From NCBI RefSeq assembly GCF_001639725.1, contig NZ_LTAW01000001.1, forward strand, positions 1 to 64,000: DNA of 64,000 bases, in the 5' to 3' direction. This DNA is from Marinomonas atlantica. GTDB lineage: Bacteria; Pseudomonadota; Gammaproteobacteria; Pseudomonadales; Marinomonadaceae. A program made the translations under genes and the position numbers. Of this stretch, positions 52,007 through 61,518 are shown in pieces (positions within the stretch are counted from its first letter, which is position 1; the number at the start of each line of letters is the position of its first letter). The notes below the pieces were generated by a model, which was given only the letters and a program-made list of their open reading frames with translations, was not told the DNA's origin and did no database searches.

Positions 52007-52852
52007 ATGATGGATGTAAGTCGTCACCCTACTTTTCAGGCACTGCAAGACATAATACACAATGCTGCTGAAGCGATCATGGAGATTTATCAGAAAGCCG
52101 ACTTAGGTGTCGAGCACAAGTCTGATGATAGTCCTGTTACATCTGCAGACATTGCCGCTAATCGCATTATTATGGCGGGCTTGGCAGTGCTGACCCCAGA
52201 TATTCCGATACTGTCGGAAGAAGCCGTAGTGTCCTTTGAGGAACGTAAAAATTGGCAGCAGCTGTGGGTCGTTGACCCGCTTGATGGTACCAAAGAGTTC
52301 ATCAAACGCAATGGCGAGTTCAGTATTAACATTGCACTGGTAGTGGATGGCGAGCCGATCTTGGGCATTGTTTATTTACCGACTACGGGTGAAGGCTACT
52401 TTGGCGTGACGCAAACATGGCATGAGATTGAGCCGTGTGCGATCAAATGGCAAGGTGAAGCATTTGAGTCGATCTCTGTGCGAGAGCCGCGAGAGCCGTT
52501 GGTCGCCATGACCAGTCGCAGCCATGGACCTGCCCTACCTGATGATTTAAAAGACACACTTAAAGCATCTTACGAGCAAGTTCGTGAATTGCCCAAAGGC
52601 AGTTCGATCAAAGGTTGTCGTATTGCGGAAGGTATTGCAGATTTACACCTACGTCGTGGCCCAACCAGTGAGTGGGATACCGCAGCGCAACAAGCAATTA
52701 TCGAAGCCGCCGGCGGTCAGCTGGTTGCACCAAGTGGTAAACCGTTCCGCTATAACCAACGTGAGTCATTACTCAATGGACACTTTATCGTCGCGGGGCC
52801 AGAGATCACCCCCGTGATTCTGGATTGGTATGAACAAAACGAAGACGAGTAA
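52007..52852 (+). CDS. cysQ: 3'(2'),5'-bisphosphate nucleotidase CysQ
   Basis: A 281-residue member of the inositol monophosphatase-like family, which hydrolyses PAP produced in sulfate assimilation. The metal-binding motif WVVDPLDGTKEFIKRNGEF (DPLDGT) and ILSEEA upstream are typical, and the C-terminal SEWDTAAQQAIIEAAGG motif agrees. ATG 52010 is an alternative start. Closed by the terminator at 52889-52924. Confidence 0.95.
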   Translation: MMDVSRHPTFQALQDIIHNAAEAIMEIYQKADLGVEHKSDDSPVTSADIAANRIIMAGLAVLTPDIPILSEEAVVSFEERKNWQQLWVVDPLDGTKEFIKRNGEFSINIALVVDGEPILGIVYLPTTGEGYFGVTQTWHEIEPCAIKWQGEAFESISVREPREPLVAMTSRSHGPALPDDLKDTLKASYEQVRELPKGSSIKGCRIAEGIADLHLRRGPTSEWDTAAQQAIIEAAGGQLVAPSGKPFRYNQRESLLNGHFIVAGPEITPVILDWYEQNEDE

Positions 52853-52888
52853 GGTCACAGTAATAGCTTTGTGTGTTTTATGAACCTA

Positions 52889-52924
52889 AAAAAGCCCCTT
52901 AGGCATCAGTCTAAGGGGCTTTTT
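52889..52924. terminator. Bidirectional terminator between cysQ and dctM
   Basis: A 10- to 11-bp stem (AAGCCCCTTAG to 52902, then CTAAGGGGCTT from 52911) with an 8-nt loop and flanking A- and T-runs, between converging genes. Confidence 0.85.
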
Positions 52925-52953
52925 AATGTCACTAGAGTAGAGATCAACGATCG

Positions 52954-54273
52954 CTAATCCATGAGTTTATTTGGCAACCACGTCACAAGCTCAGGGTTGA
53001 ACATTACGATCAGTAGCACCAAAAGCTTAATCAAGACGAAGGGTGTAACCGAGCGGTAGATATCCAACATAGTAATCCCTGGTGGTGCGATGCCTTTTAG
53101 GTAAAACAGAGCGAAACCGTAAGGCGGTGTTTGTACCGCGATTTCGATGTTCAAAATCATCAAGATACCAAACCAGATTGGATCAAAACCAAGTGACACG
53201 GCAATCGGTGTGAAGATCGGTGCACACATCAAAACGATGATGAATTCATCAATGATGAACCCCAGCAACAGCATGATCAGCTGGAACAACAAAATGACCA
53301 TCATGGGCGGTAAGCCCAAATCTTGAGTGAAGCCCGCAACCATGTTTTGCACGCCCATCAATAGATGGAAGTTACTGAACACCGTAGCACCAAAGATGAT
53401 CCACATGGCGACGCTGACAAGAACCGCGGCACGTAGCCCCGCACTTCGTACCATTTTAGGCTTAAAGCGCTTAAAGAAGATTGCCAGAATAATAGCACCC
53501 ACGACACCAATGGCACCTGACTCTGTCGGCGTCGCGATACCCATGATGATGCTGCCTAAAACCGCAACGATCAGCAGAAGCGATAAGCCGCCGTCACGGG
53601 CGGTCATTAGCTTTTCTTTGGTGGTTTGAGGTACGTCCGGTAATTTGTCTAACGGCGCTTTCTTCGGATTCATCTTACAAGAGATTACTACGTACGTGAT
53701 CAGTAGTACGATGGTAATCAATGCTGGTACTAAGGCACCGATGAACATACGGCCGACAGAGTTCTGTGTTGACGAAGCAAACATGATCATTGGAATGCTG
53801 GGTGGGATCAAAATACCCAATCCACCACCTGCCATGATAACGCCCAGAGCTAAACGCTTGTCATAGCCACGTTCTAGCATTGGACGCAGTGCGATACTGC
53901 CTGAGGTCATGATACCTGCGCCGATGATGCCCACCATGGCGCCAATCATGGAACATACGATGATGACACTGATCGCCAATGAACCACGGACTTTACCAAT
54001 CAACATTTGGCTGGCACTGAACATGGCATCGCCAATACCAGAGCGTGTTAGCAGTTGCCCCATATAAATGTATAAAGGAATGGCTAACAGAATAAAGCTG
54101 AAGTAGGTACCTTCAAGCGTGGTGGGAATCACGTTAAATAACGCATCGCCCCAGGTAATGTAGCCAACGCCCATGGCAATGCCACCTAGCGCTAGACCGA
54201 CCGGTGCCCCAAGGGCAAAGGTCACTAGAATACAAACCAACAGGACGCCGGTTAATACTTCGATACTCATCAT
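52954..54273 (-). CDS. dctM: TRAP transporter large permease (DctM)
   Basis: A 439-residue inner-membrane protein with about twelve helices, the transport subunit of a TRAP (tripartite ATP-independent) importer. GGGLGILIPPSIPMIMFAS is the family signature. Start codon overlaps the dctQ stop (TAATG). The substrate cannot be derived from this subunit. Confidence 0.95.
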   Translation of the reverse strand: MMSIEVLTGVLLVCILVTFALGAPVGLALGGIAMGVGYITWGDALFNVIPTTLEGTYFSFILLAIPLYIYMGQLLTRSGIGDAMFSASQMLIGKVRGSLAISVIIVCSMIGAMVGIIGAGIMTSGSIALRPMLERGYDKRLALGVIMAGGGLGILIPPSIPMIMFASSTQNSVGRMFIGALVPALITIVLLITYVVISCKMNPKKAPLDKLPDVPQTTKEKLMTARDGGLSLLLIVAVLGSIIMGIATPTESGAIGVVGAIILAIFFKRFKPKMVRSAGLRAAVLVSVAMWIIFGATVFSNFHLLMGVQNMVAGFTQDLGLPPMMVILLFQLIMLLLGFIIDEFIIVLMCAPIFTPIAVSLGFDPIWFGILMILNIEIAVQTPPYGFALFYLKGIAPPGITMLDIYRSVTPFVLIKLLVLLIVMFNPELVTWLPNKLMD

Positions 54274-54824
54274 TATGCGTCGTCCTCGTCGTCAAAATTC
54301 AGCTCAGGTAATAAGCGTTTACCGGTGAATAGATAAACGGCATCGTCTAACCAGTCACTGGACAGTTGGGCAATCAACAGGCTGCTGGCAATGCAGATCA
54401 TGACCCAGAAGTGGTGCATCTGCGGTGCCCATTCACTTTGACGGCGGTAGTTAAATTCAATGGCCTCTTCAAATTTGCCGATGCTCATTTTGCAGACAAT
54501 GACTAAGAAGAAGATGCCTAGTGCAAACGAAAACATGTTAAACAAACAGCGAATGCGGGGTGAAACTTTGTTGTAAAGGATATCGACGTTGATATGGCCG
54601 CGGCGCTGTTGTGCGTAGGCCCCCCCTAACGCAGCAATGTAGCCGAACATAAACAATGATAAGTCATAAGCCCAGATTGTCGGCTTATTCAGGAAGTAGC
54701 GGGAAAATACTTCGAAAGCTACGACGAACGCCAAGGCTGGCATGACATAAGAAACGGATTTGCCTACGAACTCCACCACTCGGCGGACCGCATGACAATA
54801 AAGCCTCATCGCAGTCAATAACAT
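54273..54824 (-). CDS. dctQ: TRAP transporter small permease (DctQ)
   Basis: A 183-residue membrane protein with four helices. The segment YLFTGKRLLPE near the end and GGAYAQQRRGHINVDIL in the middle are typical. It connects the binding protein to DctM. It follows dctP after 70 nt that contain a hairpin with a T-run. Confidence 0.93.
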   Translation of the reverse strand: MLLTAMRLYCHAVRRVVEFVGKSVSYVMPALAFVVAFEVFSRYFLNKPTIWAYDLSLFMFGYIAALGGAYAQQRRGHINVDILYNKVSPRIRCLFNMFSFALGIFFLVIVCKMSIGKFEEAIEFNYRRQSEWAPQMHHFWVMICIASSLLIAQLSSDWLDDAVYLFTGKRLLPELNFDDEDDA

Positions 54825-54849
54825 GGGAATGTACCTCGAGATTTAAACG

Positions 54850-54880
54850 AAAAAAGGCGAGCGCGGAGACGCTCGCCTTT
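54850..54880 (-). terminator. Partial terminator between dctP and dctQ
   Basis: GGCGAGCG (54856-54863) and CGCTCGCC (54870-54877) with a 6-nt loop; on the minus strand followed by at least five Ts. Such a hairpin after the binding-protein gene would give dctP more mRNA than dctQM. Confidence 0.75.
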
Positions 54881-54894
54881 GGAGGGAGTATAGA

Positions 54895-55920
54895 TTATTT
54901 CTGTTCTGCGCGTAGCACGTCGATCAGACGTTTGCTGTAGTCATCAGATGCAGCGTATTCGTCCCAAAGACCAGCACCGGCTTCTGCCCATGCTGCTTTG
55001 TCTGCTTCGCTTGGCGCTGGAGACCATTTCAAGCCTTTTGCTTCCATTTCAGCAACGGCTTCAGCTTCCCACTGCTTAGACTTAGTCAATTGCTCTTCAG
55101 CGTGCGTAGCAGTTGCTGCTTTCACTTCTGCTTTCTGTTCGTCCGTTAGTTTATTCCAAGCGTTACGGTTAACAACGATTGGCAAAACTTGTGCGCCGGC
55201 TAGAGGCAGTTTGTACATGTATTTTGCTACTTCAACGTGGTTACCGTCACGGTGATCGATCATGTTAGAACCGATAGACCCGTCGATTACGCCGGTTGAA
55301 AGAGACGTGTAAATTTCAGACCATGCTAGTGAAACAGGTGATGCGCCTAGGTTACGTAGGAACTTACCGTATGCACCCGGTGCACGGATTTTCAGGCCTT
55401 GGAAGTCTTCGATCGATTCGATTGGCTCTTTTGTGATGATGTAAACTGGTGGCTGAATGTATGGGTCAAGCCATACTAGGCCTTGAGAACCGTACGCTTC
55501 TTTAAGGATTTCGTCCCAACCTTTGTCGTAAAACAGTTCATGCAATTTGTCTGTGTCATCAGTACCACCTGGTAGACCGATTTCCACGACACCTGCTGGA
55601 AGCTCACCTGCGTGCATAGACTGGAATGGGGCACCCATTGTCACAAGGCCAGATTTTACTGCGCCAAGAATACCTGTTGTACCGACACCTTCACCAGAGT
55701 AAAGGACTTGTACTTTTACTGCGCCATCAGTATTGGTTTCGATATTCTTTGCTAAGTTTTCGTAGATTTCACCGAAAGCTGTTCCGCGACCGTATAGGTT
55801 TGCAAAACGCCAGTTGTAATCAGCTGCATGAGCTGAAGTTGCTACTGCGCCAGCACCGATAGCGACAGCAAGAGAACTCGCGACTAAATGTTTTTTTACT
55901 TTTTGTAGTGTTTTTAACAT
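54895..55920 (-). CDS. dctP: TRAP transporter substrate-binding protein (DctP family)
   Basis: A 341-residue periplasmic binding protein. A signal peptide covers residues 1-32 (positive start, hydrophobic core, cleavage after AHA). The mature part has the DctP layout, including FQGLKIRAPG near residue 178, where the arginine usually binds the substrate carboxylate, and SLAWSEIYTSLSTGVIDG. The ligand is probably an organic acid, but I cannot name it. Confidence 0.93.
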   Translation of the reverse strand: MLKTLQKVKKHLVASSLAVAIGAGAVATSAHAADYNWRFANLYGRGTAFGEIYENLAKNIETNTDGAVKVQVLYSGEGVGTTGILGAVKSGLVTMGAPFQSMHAGELPAGVVEIGLPGGTDDTDKLHELFYDKGWDEILKEAYGSQGLVWLDPYIQPPVYIITKEPIESIEDFQGLKIRAPGAYGKFLRNLGASPVSLAWSEIYTSLSTGVIDGSIGSNMIDHRDGNHVEVAKYMYKLPLAGAQVLPIVVNRNAWNKLTDEQKAEVKAATATHAEEQLTKSKQWEAEAVAEMEAKGLKWSPAPSEADKAAWAEAGAGLWDEYAASDDYSKRLIDVLRAEQK

Positions 55921-56117
55921 GAGTAACCTCTTGATAAAGAGTTGCTAGATTTAGCCATGTCCTCCCCGACGATGGCGGCTTTTATGGATATTTTCAAAAA
56001 GCTTGCACAAATTAAACCATACAAAACCTACCTAAAGTTTTGTTCTGACCAAACAATAGAACGTATTTTAAAAGTCTTTATAAATCAGATGTATAGTTGA
56101 TTTAGATTCGTACTCAT

Positions 56118-56132
56118 GCCCTAAATTAGGGC
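56118..56132. promoter_or_regulatory. Palindrome upstream of the dctPQM operon
   Basis: GCCCTAA (56118-56124), central A, TTAGGGC (56126-56132): a perfect 7-bp inverted repeat. A shorter relative CCTAA-AG-TTAGG is found near the LysR gene at 58468-58479. Confidence 0.4.
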
Positions 56133-56294
56133 TTCGATAATGCCATAACAAAGGTACGTATTTAATGATCTAGTAAATTGATTATTAAAGCATTTTCAAA
56201 AAATAACGTTGGTTTTTTTTGGTTAATAAATGTTCAATAATGATAGCGAATATTAATGCACTTATATGGTGCATGTAATGCCGTAACTAAGCAA

Positions 56295-56320
56295 TAAAAA
56301 AGGGGAAGCAATGCTCCCCC
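56295..56320 (-). terminator. Terminator after the chemoreceptor gene
   Basis: GGGG (56302-56305) with CCCC (56315-56318) and an inner AGC/GCT pairing with one bulge; on the minus strand followed by seven Ts (56295-56301). Confidence 0.65.
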
Positions 56321-56352
56321 CTTCTCTCAGACGAATTCTAAAAAATGAATGA

Positions 56353-58239
56353 CTATCTAATTTCAAATTGTTCAATTTGCTGAGTTAAGCTGGAAGCATG
56401 ACCATGAATGTCTTGGCCTGATGCCTTGATATTTTGTGTCGCATGGTAATTATGTTCGATGCTTTGAGCAATATCATCCATGTCTTTGGCCATGGTTTGC
56501 GTGGTTAAAACAACTTCTTGAATTGATGCTGAAATCGTTTGTGTCCGCTCTGCAGCATCCAACGTTAACGCTTCCACTTCTTTGATGGTATAGACAGCTG
56601 TCTCACCTTTCTCTTTGCCTGCGGCGACTTGCTCTAAACTAGATGCCATGGCCGCGATGACATTTTGTGTTTCCCGCTGAATGCCTTCAATTTTGCTGGT
56701 GATACTGCTAGTAGCTTGAACAGTTTGCTCGGCTAAAGTTCGTACTTCGTCTGCGACCACGGCAAAGCCTCGGCCTGCCTCTCCGGCACGTGCAGCTTCG
56801 ATAGCAGCGTTCAGAGCGAGCAAATTAGTTTGCTCTGCAACGCCAACAATTAGGTCGATAACGGAGTCAATTTCTTTGGAGCGCTCACCAAGCTGAGACA
56901 CACTAACATGGGTTTGCTCAATGGAAGAGGCAACCGCTTGAATGGCATCAATTGCGGCATCAATTACATGTGCGCCTGACTGAGCTGACTGATGAGCGTT
57001 GTTTGCCGCATCGTTTACTTGCTGAGTCATATTTCCTACGTCAGCCGATGTGTGAGAAATTTCCTCAGTGGCAGTGGCGAGTGTATTACTTCGATCTCGA
57101 ATCTGTTCACTGCTAGATACAATGGTCACTGCATCATCGCTCAGGTGATCCGCTGTTTCGACGAGTACCTGATTACTATCACGCAATTGAGTGACAAGCT
57201 GACTCAGGTTCGCTGTCATGGTACTTGAAGTCAGTAAAATTTGATCAAGTTCATCGTTGTGGTTCAGACCAGTGTCTGAATGATGTATCAGTTTGCCACT
57301 GGCGACATCTTGTAAGCGTCTTAAAATGGTTTGAATTTTTTGGCTCAGTGTATAAATCAGCGTCGCAATAATTGCACCAATAATTAACGTTAGTACAATG
57401 CCGCCAATAATCAGATTACGACGCGCGTCGTCGGCCGTCGCATGAACTTGCTGTTGCGCATTTTCCAATAACGGGCTTTGAAGATATTCGGTTGCTTGTC
57501 CTAAAGCTGCCGAGTTTTGTTCGCGTGCAGATTCTAAGCGACTCGATAATTGCTTCAAAGACATGGCTAAGCTGGACACTTGGTTTGTGGCGGTACGATA
57601 AGACTCAATCAGTGGATTGAAATCGTCACCAAAGCCAATATCGTTGATTTGTTTCATCAGGCGATCAATGCTGTTCTGCCAAGACTCCAGGTTTTCTTGG
57701 GAAGGATAGGCAAGAAAATCTTTCTCAATGGTACGCACTTCTTTAAAGGTCGCAGCGAATTGCGCCAGTATGGACAATTGTTGCTGTGCTTCCTTTGCTT
57801 GATTATTGAGAGCCAACAATGCGCCACTTTGATTATCTGCACCAAGCGACTGCATGATGTCGAGAGACTGGTTTAGGTTGGTAAAGTATTCAGGCAGGCT
57901 ATCGGCTAATTGGGTAATGCTTTGCTTAGCTTGGCGGTCCAAGTAAGGGTTTTGAAGGGCTTCGCTTAGCTGGTTTTGCTCAGTCAAATGTGCCAGCTCT
58001 TGATAAAGCCAATCCATAGTAGCGGGTGTCGGGTTAGCGGCCTGGCGCTCAAACTTTAGCAACGTTGTTTCTAAATTACTCAGATTAGCGTAACTGTCTG
58101 CAATGCGATTAGCTTTTAATGCCGCATGTTGCATCTGTTGAAAGTTGACGATGGCATACAAGCCAAACCCAGCAAAGCCGAGACAGACCAAGACTAAGAC
58201 AGCGATTAACTTCTGTCGTAAAGAAAGTGATAGAGACAC
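56353..58239 (-). CDS. Methyl-accepting chemotaxis protein
   Basis: A 628-residue chemoreceptor. Membrane helices at residues 11-31 and 275-297 frame a periplasmic domain of about 240 residues, entirely helical in appearance, which fits the helical-bimodular (HBM) type that binds organic acids. A HAMP domain follows (about 298-350), then the cytoplasmic signalling helix with the invariant tip [19 protein letters not shown]. There is no C-terminal pentapeptide for CheR binding. Downstream of it in the same direction is the dctPQM operon, so a shared ligand is possible but unproven. Confidence 0.93.
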   Translation of the reverse strand: MSLSLSLRQKLIAVLVLVCLGFAGFGLYAIVNFQQMQHAALKANRIADSYANLSNLETTLLKFERQAANPTPATMDWLYQELAHLTEQNQLSEALQNPYLDRQAKQSITQLADSLPEYFTNLNQSLDIMQSLGADNQSGALLALNNQAKEAQQQLSILAQFAATFKEVRTIEKDFLAYPSQENLESWQNSIDRLMKQINDIGFGDDFNPLIESYRTATNQVSSLAMSLKQLSSRLESAREQNSAALGQATEYLQSPLLENAQQQVHATADDARRNLIIGGIVLTLIIGAIIATLIYTLSQKIQTILRRLQDVASGKLIHHSDTGLNHNDELDQILLTSSTMTANLSQLVTQLRDSNQVLVETADHLSDDAVTIVSSSEQIRDRSNTLATATEEISHTSADVGNMTQQVNDAANNAHQSAQSGAHVIDAAIDAIQAVASSIEQTHVSVSQLGERSKEIDSVIDLIVGVAEQTNLLALNAAIEAARAGEAGRGFAVVADEVRTLAEQTVQATSSITSKIEGIQRETQNVIAAMASSLEQVAAGKEKGETAVYTIKEVEALTLDAAERTQTISASIQEVVLTTQTMAKDMDDIAQSIEHNYHATQNIKASGQDIHGHASSLTQQIEQFEIR

Positions 58240-58593
58240 GAAAACTCCTATTTTGAGGCAAGCGTTAGACTAAGACAGAGTTTGTCAGCGAAAAAAAAGC
58301 CCGCGTAGAGCTTCGGGCTATAAAGTAAGTACGAAGGTTTTCAATTAAGAAGCATGAAAGGGTCGTCTTAATTGCATTGAAGAAGATAAACAGGGTGATG
58401 TCATTTATCAGCGCCAACCAATAAACAGTAGAGAAGCCTAGGATTGATTGAAATGTAAACATCTAAACCTAAAGTTAGGGATTGACCAAACTTATTTGAT
58501 AAGCAAAATAACTTAAACAATATATCAGAAGTCTTTAGCTATAAGGTGACTGATACATCTGATAAAGTGCAGGCTGCGTTAGAAGGGGTTGTA
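58240..58593. other. Intergenic region between the chemoreceptor and the LysR gene
   Basis: A 354-nt gap between divergent genes. It holds an orphan minus-strand terminator (58291-58319), a possible minus-strand promoter (TTGGTC and TTAGAT with a 17-bp spacer around 58460-58490), and a palindrome CCTAA-AG-TTAGG at 58468-58479. No convincing protein-coding sequence. Confidence 0.5.
58291..58319 (-). terminator. Orphan Rho-independent terminator
   Basis: AGCCCG (58298-58303), 10-nt loop, CGGGCT (58314-58319), followed on the minus strand by eight Ts. It lies upstream of the chemoreceptor gene with no annotated gene feeding it, suggesting a small RNA or a leader. Confidence 0.6.
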
Positions 58594-59544
58594 ATGAGTA
58601 TGAAAAATTATTCGCTTGGTCAAGTAGGTGACTACGAGATCAAGCAACTGAAAGTCTTTAAAACAGTCGTAGACTGTGGCGGGTTTTCAGCGGCGGAGAC
58701 CATGTTAAATATTGGTCGCTCTACGATCAGCCTGCATATCTCAAATCTTGAATCGCGTTTGAATCTCACCTTATGTAAGCGAGGCCGTGGTGGTTTTTCG
58801 CTGACCGAAGAAGGCAAGATTATTTATCGTATGACCGAAACATTGCTCGAATCATTGGATGCGTTTCGTATTACCGTGAACAACCTCAATGCCAGCTTGA
58901 CCGGCCGTTTGCGTGTTACCTTGTCGGACTCGGTGAGTCTCGATCCTCGCTGTCACTTTCCTGAGTTGATTCGAGAATTTACCGACCGCGCACCGGAAGT
59001 GACGCTCGAAACCAACATCTCTTCCATGGCCAAAATTGAGCGTACTATTTTAAACGATGGCGCAGACGTGGGGTTTATTCCCTATCACCGTAAACTTGAT
59101 GGCCTTGAGTACATCCACTTATACAGTGAACCCTGCTATATCTATGTGGCCAAAACGCATCCATTGGCGCTGTTATCTGAGCAAGAGCAAATCGATTCTG
59201 TTGATAGTTTCCCTGCTACTCATGCGGGCTTGAAGCCTCATGAAGGGGCAAGTGAGCAGATATCTAATATGACTTTATCTGCGATCTCATATTTTTACGA
59301 CACGCGTTTAGCGCTTATTTTATCCGGACGATACATTGGCTTCTTACCTGAAACCTACGCGGCGGAATATTTAAAACGCGGTAATATTGTTGCTGTTGCC
59401 ACATCACAGCGGTTTTACAACCTTGGCATGGCCGTTATCTACAAGAAAACCGCTCAGCCGAATAAACCTAGAGAATTGTTTTTAACCGTCTTAAAAGAGC
59501 ACTTAGCACTGAATAAAAGCACCTCAGAAGCCGCACCTTATTAG
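58594..59544 (+). CDS. LysR-family transcriptional regulator
   Basis: A 316-residue regulator. Winged-helix domain in the first 65 residues (LKVFKTVVDCGGFSAAETML, then GRSTISLHISNLESRL), followed by a periplasmic-binding-protein-like effector domain of about 220 residues. I start at ATG 58594 with GAAGGGG before it; the frame extends to a GTG at 58546 with no ribosome-binding site. It may regulate the chemoreceptor, from which it is divergent, or the TRAP operon; no target is certain. Confidence 0.9.
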   Translation: MSMKNYSLGQVGDYEIKQLKVFKTVVDCGGFSAAETMLNIGRSTISLHISNLESRLNLTLCKRGRGGFSLTEEGKIIYRMTETLLESLDAFRITVNNLNASLTGRLRVTLSDSVSLDPRCHFPELIREFTDRAPEVTLETNISSMAKIERTILNDGADVGFIPYHRKLDGLEYIHLYSEPCYIYVAKTHPLALLSEQEQIDSVDSFPATHAGLKPHEGASEQISNMTLSAISYFYDTRLALILSGRYIGFLPETYAAEYLKRGNIVAVATSQRFYNLGMAVIYKKTAQPNKPRELFLTVLKEHLALNKSTSEAAPY

Positions 59545-59675
59545 GATTAGGCTCAGAGTAAACACATGATCATTTTCTAAATCGTTAATACTGCATTTAA
59601 TTTTCGGAGTCATTGGCGTTTTTTAAAGTGGGTTAGTGGTACTGTCAATGAAACATCCAAGCAGGAGCTAGCACC

Positions 59676-60578
59676 ATGGCTGGTACAAATTTACTCGCGT
59701 TGATTGATGACATCGCTACCCTACTGGACGACATTGCGTTGATGTCTAAGGTGGCCGCTAAGAAAACCGGTGCAGTGCTCGGTGATGATCTAGCACTGAA
59801 CGCTCAGCAAGTCACAGGTGTCAGTGCTGACCGAGAGCTACCAGTAGTGTGGGCCGTTGCCAAAGGCTCTTTCATTAATAAACTGATTCTAGTGCCGCTC
59901 GCATTACTGATTTCAGCCTTTGCACCGTGGCTCATTACACCGTTGTTAATGATTGGAGGCTTGTATCTTTGTTTTGAAGGCTTCGAAAAGGTTCTACACA
60001 GCTTAACGCATAAAAAAGAGCACAGTGATCAGTTGAATCTACCAGAGGGTACAGATTTGGTGGCCTATGAGAACAATAAAATCAAAGGCGCCATCCGCAC
60101 TGATTTTATACTCTCAGCTGAAATCGTCGTTATTGCCTTAGGTACGGTTCAAAACGCTGCGTTTATTAGCCAAGTCTTAGTGGTTTCCCTTATAGCCTTT
60201 GTTATGACCGCCGGTGTGTATGCTCTGGTTGCTGGGATCGTTAAGCTCGATGATTTAGGACTTTATCTAAGAAAAAAGTACCCAGATGGCTTATTAAACA
60301 CTCTGGGGATGGGGCTCGTAACCTTCGCACCTAAGCTAATGAAAGCACTTTCTGTGGTGGGCACCTTCGCCATGTTCTTAGTCGGCGGTGGCATCATTGC
60401 TCACGCCTTACCACACTGGGAAGCTCCGCTGTCATCCTTACCACCCGCACTCGAAACCATTGTATCTGGACTTATCCCGATGATGATTAATTTAGGGATT
60501 GGTTTATTAGCAGGGGCATTCGTTTACCTTGTCTTGGAGTACGTAGCTGGACCCGTGCTATCTAAAATACGCTCTTAG
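59676..60578 (+). CDS. yedI: DUF808 inner-membrane protein (YedI-like)
   Basis: A 300-residue membrane protein of the DUF808 family. The start AGTNLLALIDDIATLLDDIA and the repeated glycine-rich helices are characteristic, with about six to seven hydrophobic segments and a charged loop near residues 105-130. GCAGGAG provides the ribosome-binding site. The biological function of the family is unknown to me. It stands alone between two regulator genes. Confidence 0.9.
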   Translation: MAGTNLLALIDDIATLLDDIALMSKVAAKKTGAVLGDDLALNAQQVTGVSADRELPVVWAVAKGSFINKLILVPLALLISAFAPWLITPLLMIGGLYLCFEGFEKVLHSLTHKKEHSDQLNLPEGTDLVAYENNKIKGAIRTDFILSAEIVVIALGTVQNAAFISQVLVVSLIAFVMTAGVYALVAGIVKLDDLGLYLRKKYPDGLLNTLGMGLVTFAPKLMKALSVVGTFAMFLVGGGIIAHALPHWEAPLSSLPPALETIVSGLIPMMINLGIGLLAGAFVYLVLEYVAGPVLSKIRS

Positions 60579-60602
60579 ATTGGCAGAAAGGTTATCTCAT
60601 CA

Positions 60603-61310
60603 CTAAGAAAACAAATACCCATCAAAATCTGGCGACTCGGTGTCTGATAGCTCAAACAAAGTACGCTTAACGTTTTCTAGGTGCTGCCACATCGCCTCAC
60701 GTGCGCCTTCAGCATCACGCTTACGCAATTGGGTTAGAACCTTTTCGTGATCTTTTAACCATTGATCGCTATAAGAAGACTCTGGAATCCGAGAATGTAG
60801 CTGTTGCCACATAGGGTTATTGTCGCGCATGTCCCACAAACGTCGAACATTGTCGACCAGCAGAGCATTCTGGGTGGCTTGAGCCACGAGTAGATGAAAC
60901 TCACGATCGGCGGCATTGGCTTTTTCGACGCTATGAAGCTCCGCTTCCTCTAGTTCCAAGGTGTCTTGGAGCTTTTGTAAATCTGCTTTGGTCACCGTTT
61001 GCGCAGCACATGCGGCAATCGCGCTTTCCATCACTTGACGGGCCTGCAGCAATTCAAAGGGACCCACATCAGAGACATGCTTCGAATGCTCCAAGGGGCG
61101 ACTTTTAAAATAGCTGCCAGACCCTTTTTTTACTTCGATCCACTCTTCGATTTCCAGCATGATAAACGCTTCGCGCACGAGTGTGCGACTGACACCGAAT
61201 AACTCGGCATACACTCGCTCGGTTGGGAGTTTATCGCCAACGCTTAAGCCAGATTGGATGATTTCTTGTTTGATCTGTTCGCCAATTTCTTTGTAAAGAC
61301 GTGCTGCCAT
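60603..61310 (-). CDS. uxuR: UxuR/ExuR-like GntR-family (FadR subfamily) regulator
   Basis: A 235-residue repressor. GntR winged helix at about residues 5-70 (GDKLPTERVYAELFGVSRTL), then an FCD effector domain with the metal-binding histidine pattern (DREFHLLVAQAT). GPFELLQARQ, NNPMWQQLHS, AMWQHLENVKR and FDGYLF closely match E. coli UxuR/ExuR, which respond to hexuronate-pathway sugars. Three TGGTATRCCA operators lie between this gene and manD. It therefore probably represses both itself and the catabolic genes. Confidence 0.9.
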   Translation of the reverse strand: MAARLYKEIGEQIKQEIIQSGLSVGDKLPTERVYAELFGVSRTLVREAFIMLEIEEWIEVKKGSGSYFKSRPLEHSKHVSDVGPFELLQARQVMESAIAACAAQTVTKADLQKLQDTLELEEAELHSVEKANAADREFHLLVAQATQNALLVDNVRRLWDMRDNNPMWQQLHSRIPESSYSDQWLKDHEKVLTQLRKRDAEGAREAMWQHLENVKRTLFELSDTESPDFDGYLFS

Positions 61311-61338
61311 AATGGTTACTGTATCGATTTAACGTAAG

Positions 61339-61348
61339 TGGTATACCA
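61339..61348. promoter_or_regulatory. UxuR-type operator 1
   Basis: TGGTATACCA, a perfect palindrome equal to the core of the E. coli UxuR/ExuR site. It lies 29 nt upstream of the regulator gene. Confidence 0.8.
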
Positions 61349-61410
61349 TATTTGCTCATTAGCGGAAAAAAGTCGAGTAATGACCACCCTATCCTAATTT
61401 TTTCTAAATA

Positions 61411-61420
61411 TGGTATGCCA
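61411..61420. promoter_or_regulatory. UxuR-type operator 2
   Basis: TGGTATGCCA, followed by AAAATA. It is 72 bp from operator 1, centre to centre. Confidence 0.78.
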
Positions 61421-61483
61421 AAAATAGATAAAAACTTGTTATTGGTGAAAAACTAAGCTACTTTTACCCTGTAATCCATTTTT

Positions 61484-61493
61484 TGGTATGCCA
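61484..61493. promoter_or_regulatory. UxuR-type operator 3
   Basis: TGGTATGCCA followed by AAAATA, a 16-nt identity with operator 2. It is 73 bp from operator 2 and 25 nt before the manD start, where it would cover the likely -10 region. Confidence 0.8.
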
Positions 61494-61518
61494 AAAATAA
61501 TAAGTTAGGTTTGTCAGT

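Larger units (their letters stand above)
55921..56352. other. Intergenic region upstream of dctP
   Basis: A 432-nt AT-rich gap. It carries an inverted repeat at 56118-56132 (GCCCTAA-A-TTAGGGC), which is a plausible operator about 200 nt upstream of dctP, and the chemoreceptor terminator at 56295-56320. I see no convincing coding sequence and no clear sigma54 site. Confidence 0.55.

Noticed and set aside
58265-58462. 65-codon minus-strand frame upstream of the chemoreceptor
   Set aside because: Runs into the terminator stem, lacks a ribosome-binding site, and shows no recognisable family; an RNA is the better explanation.
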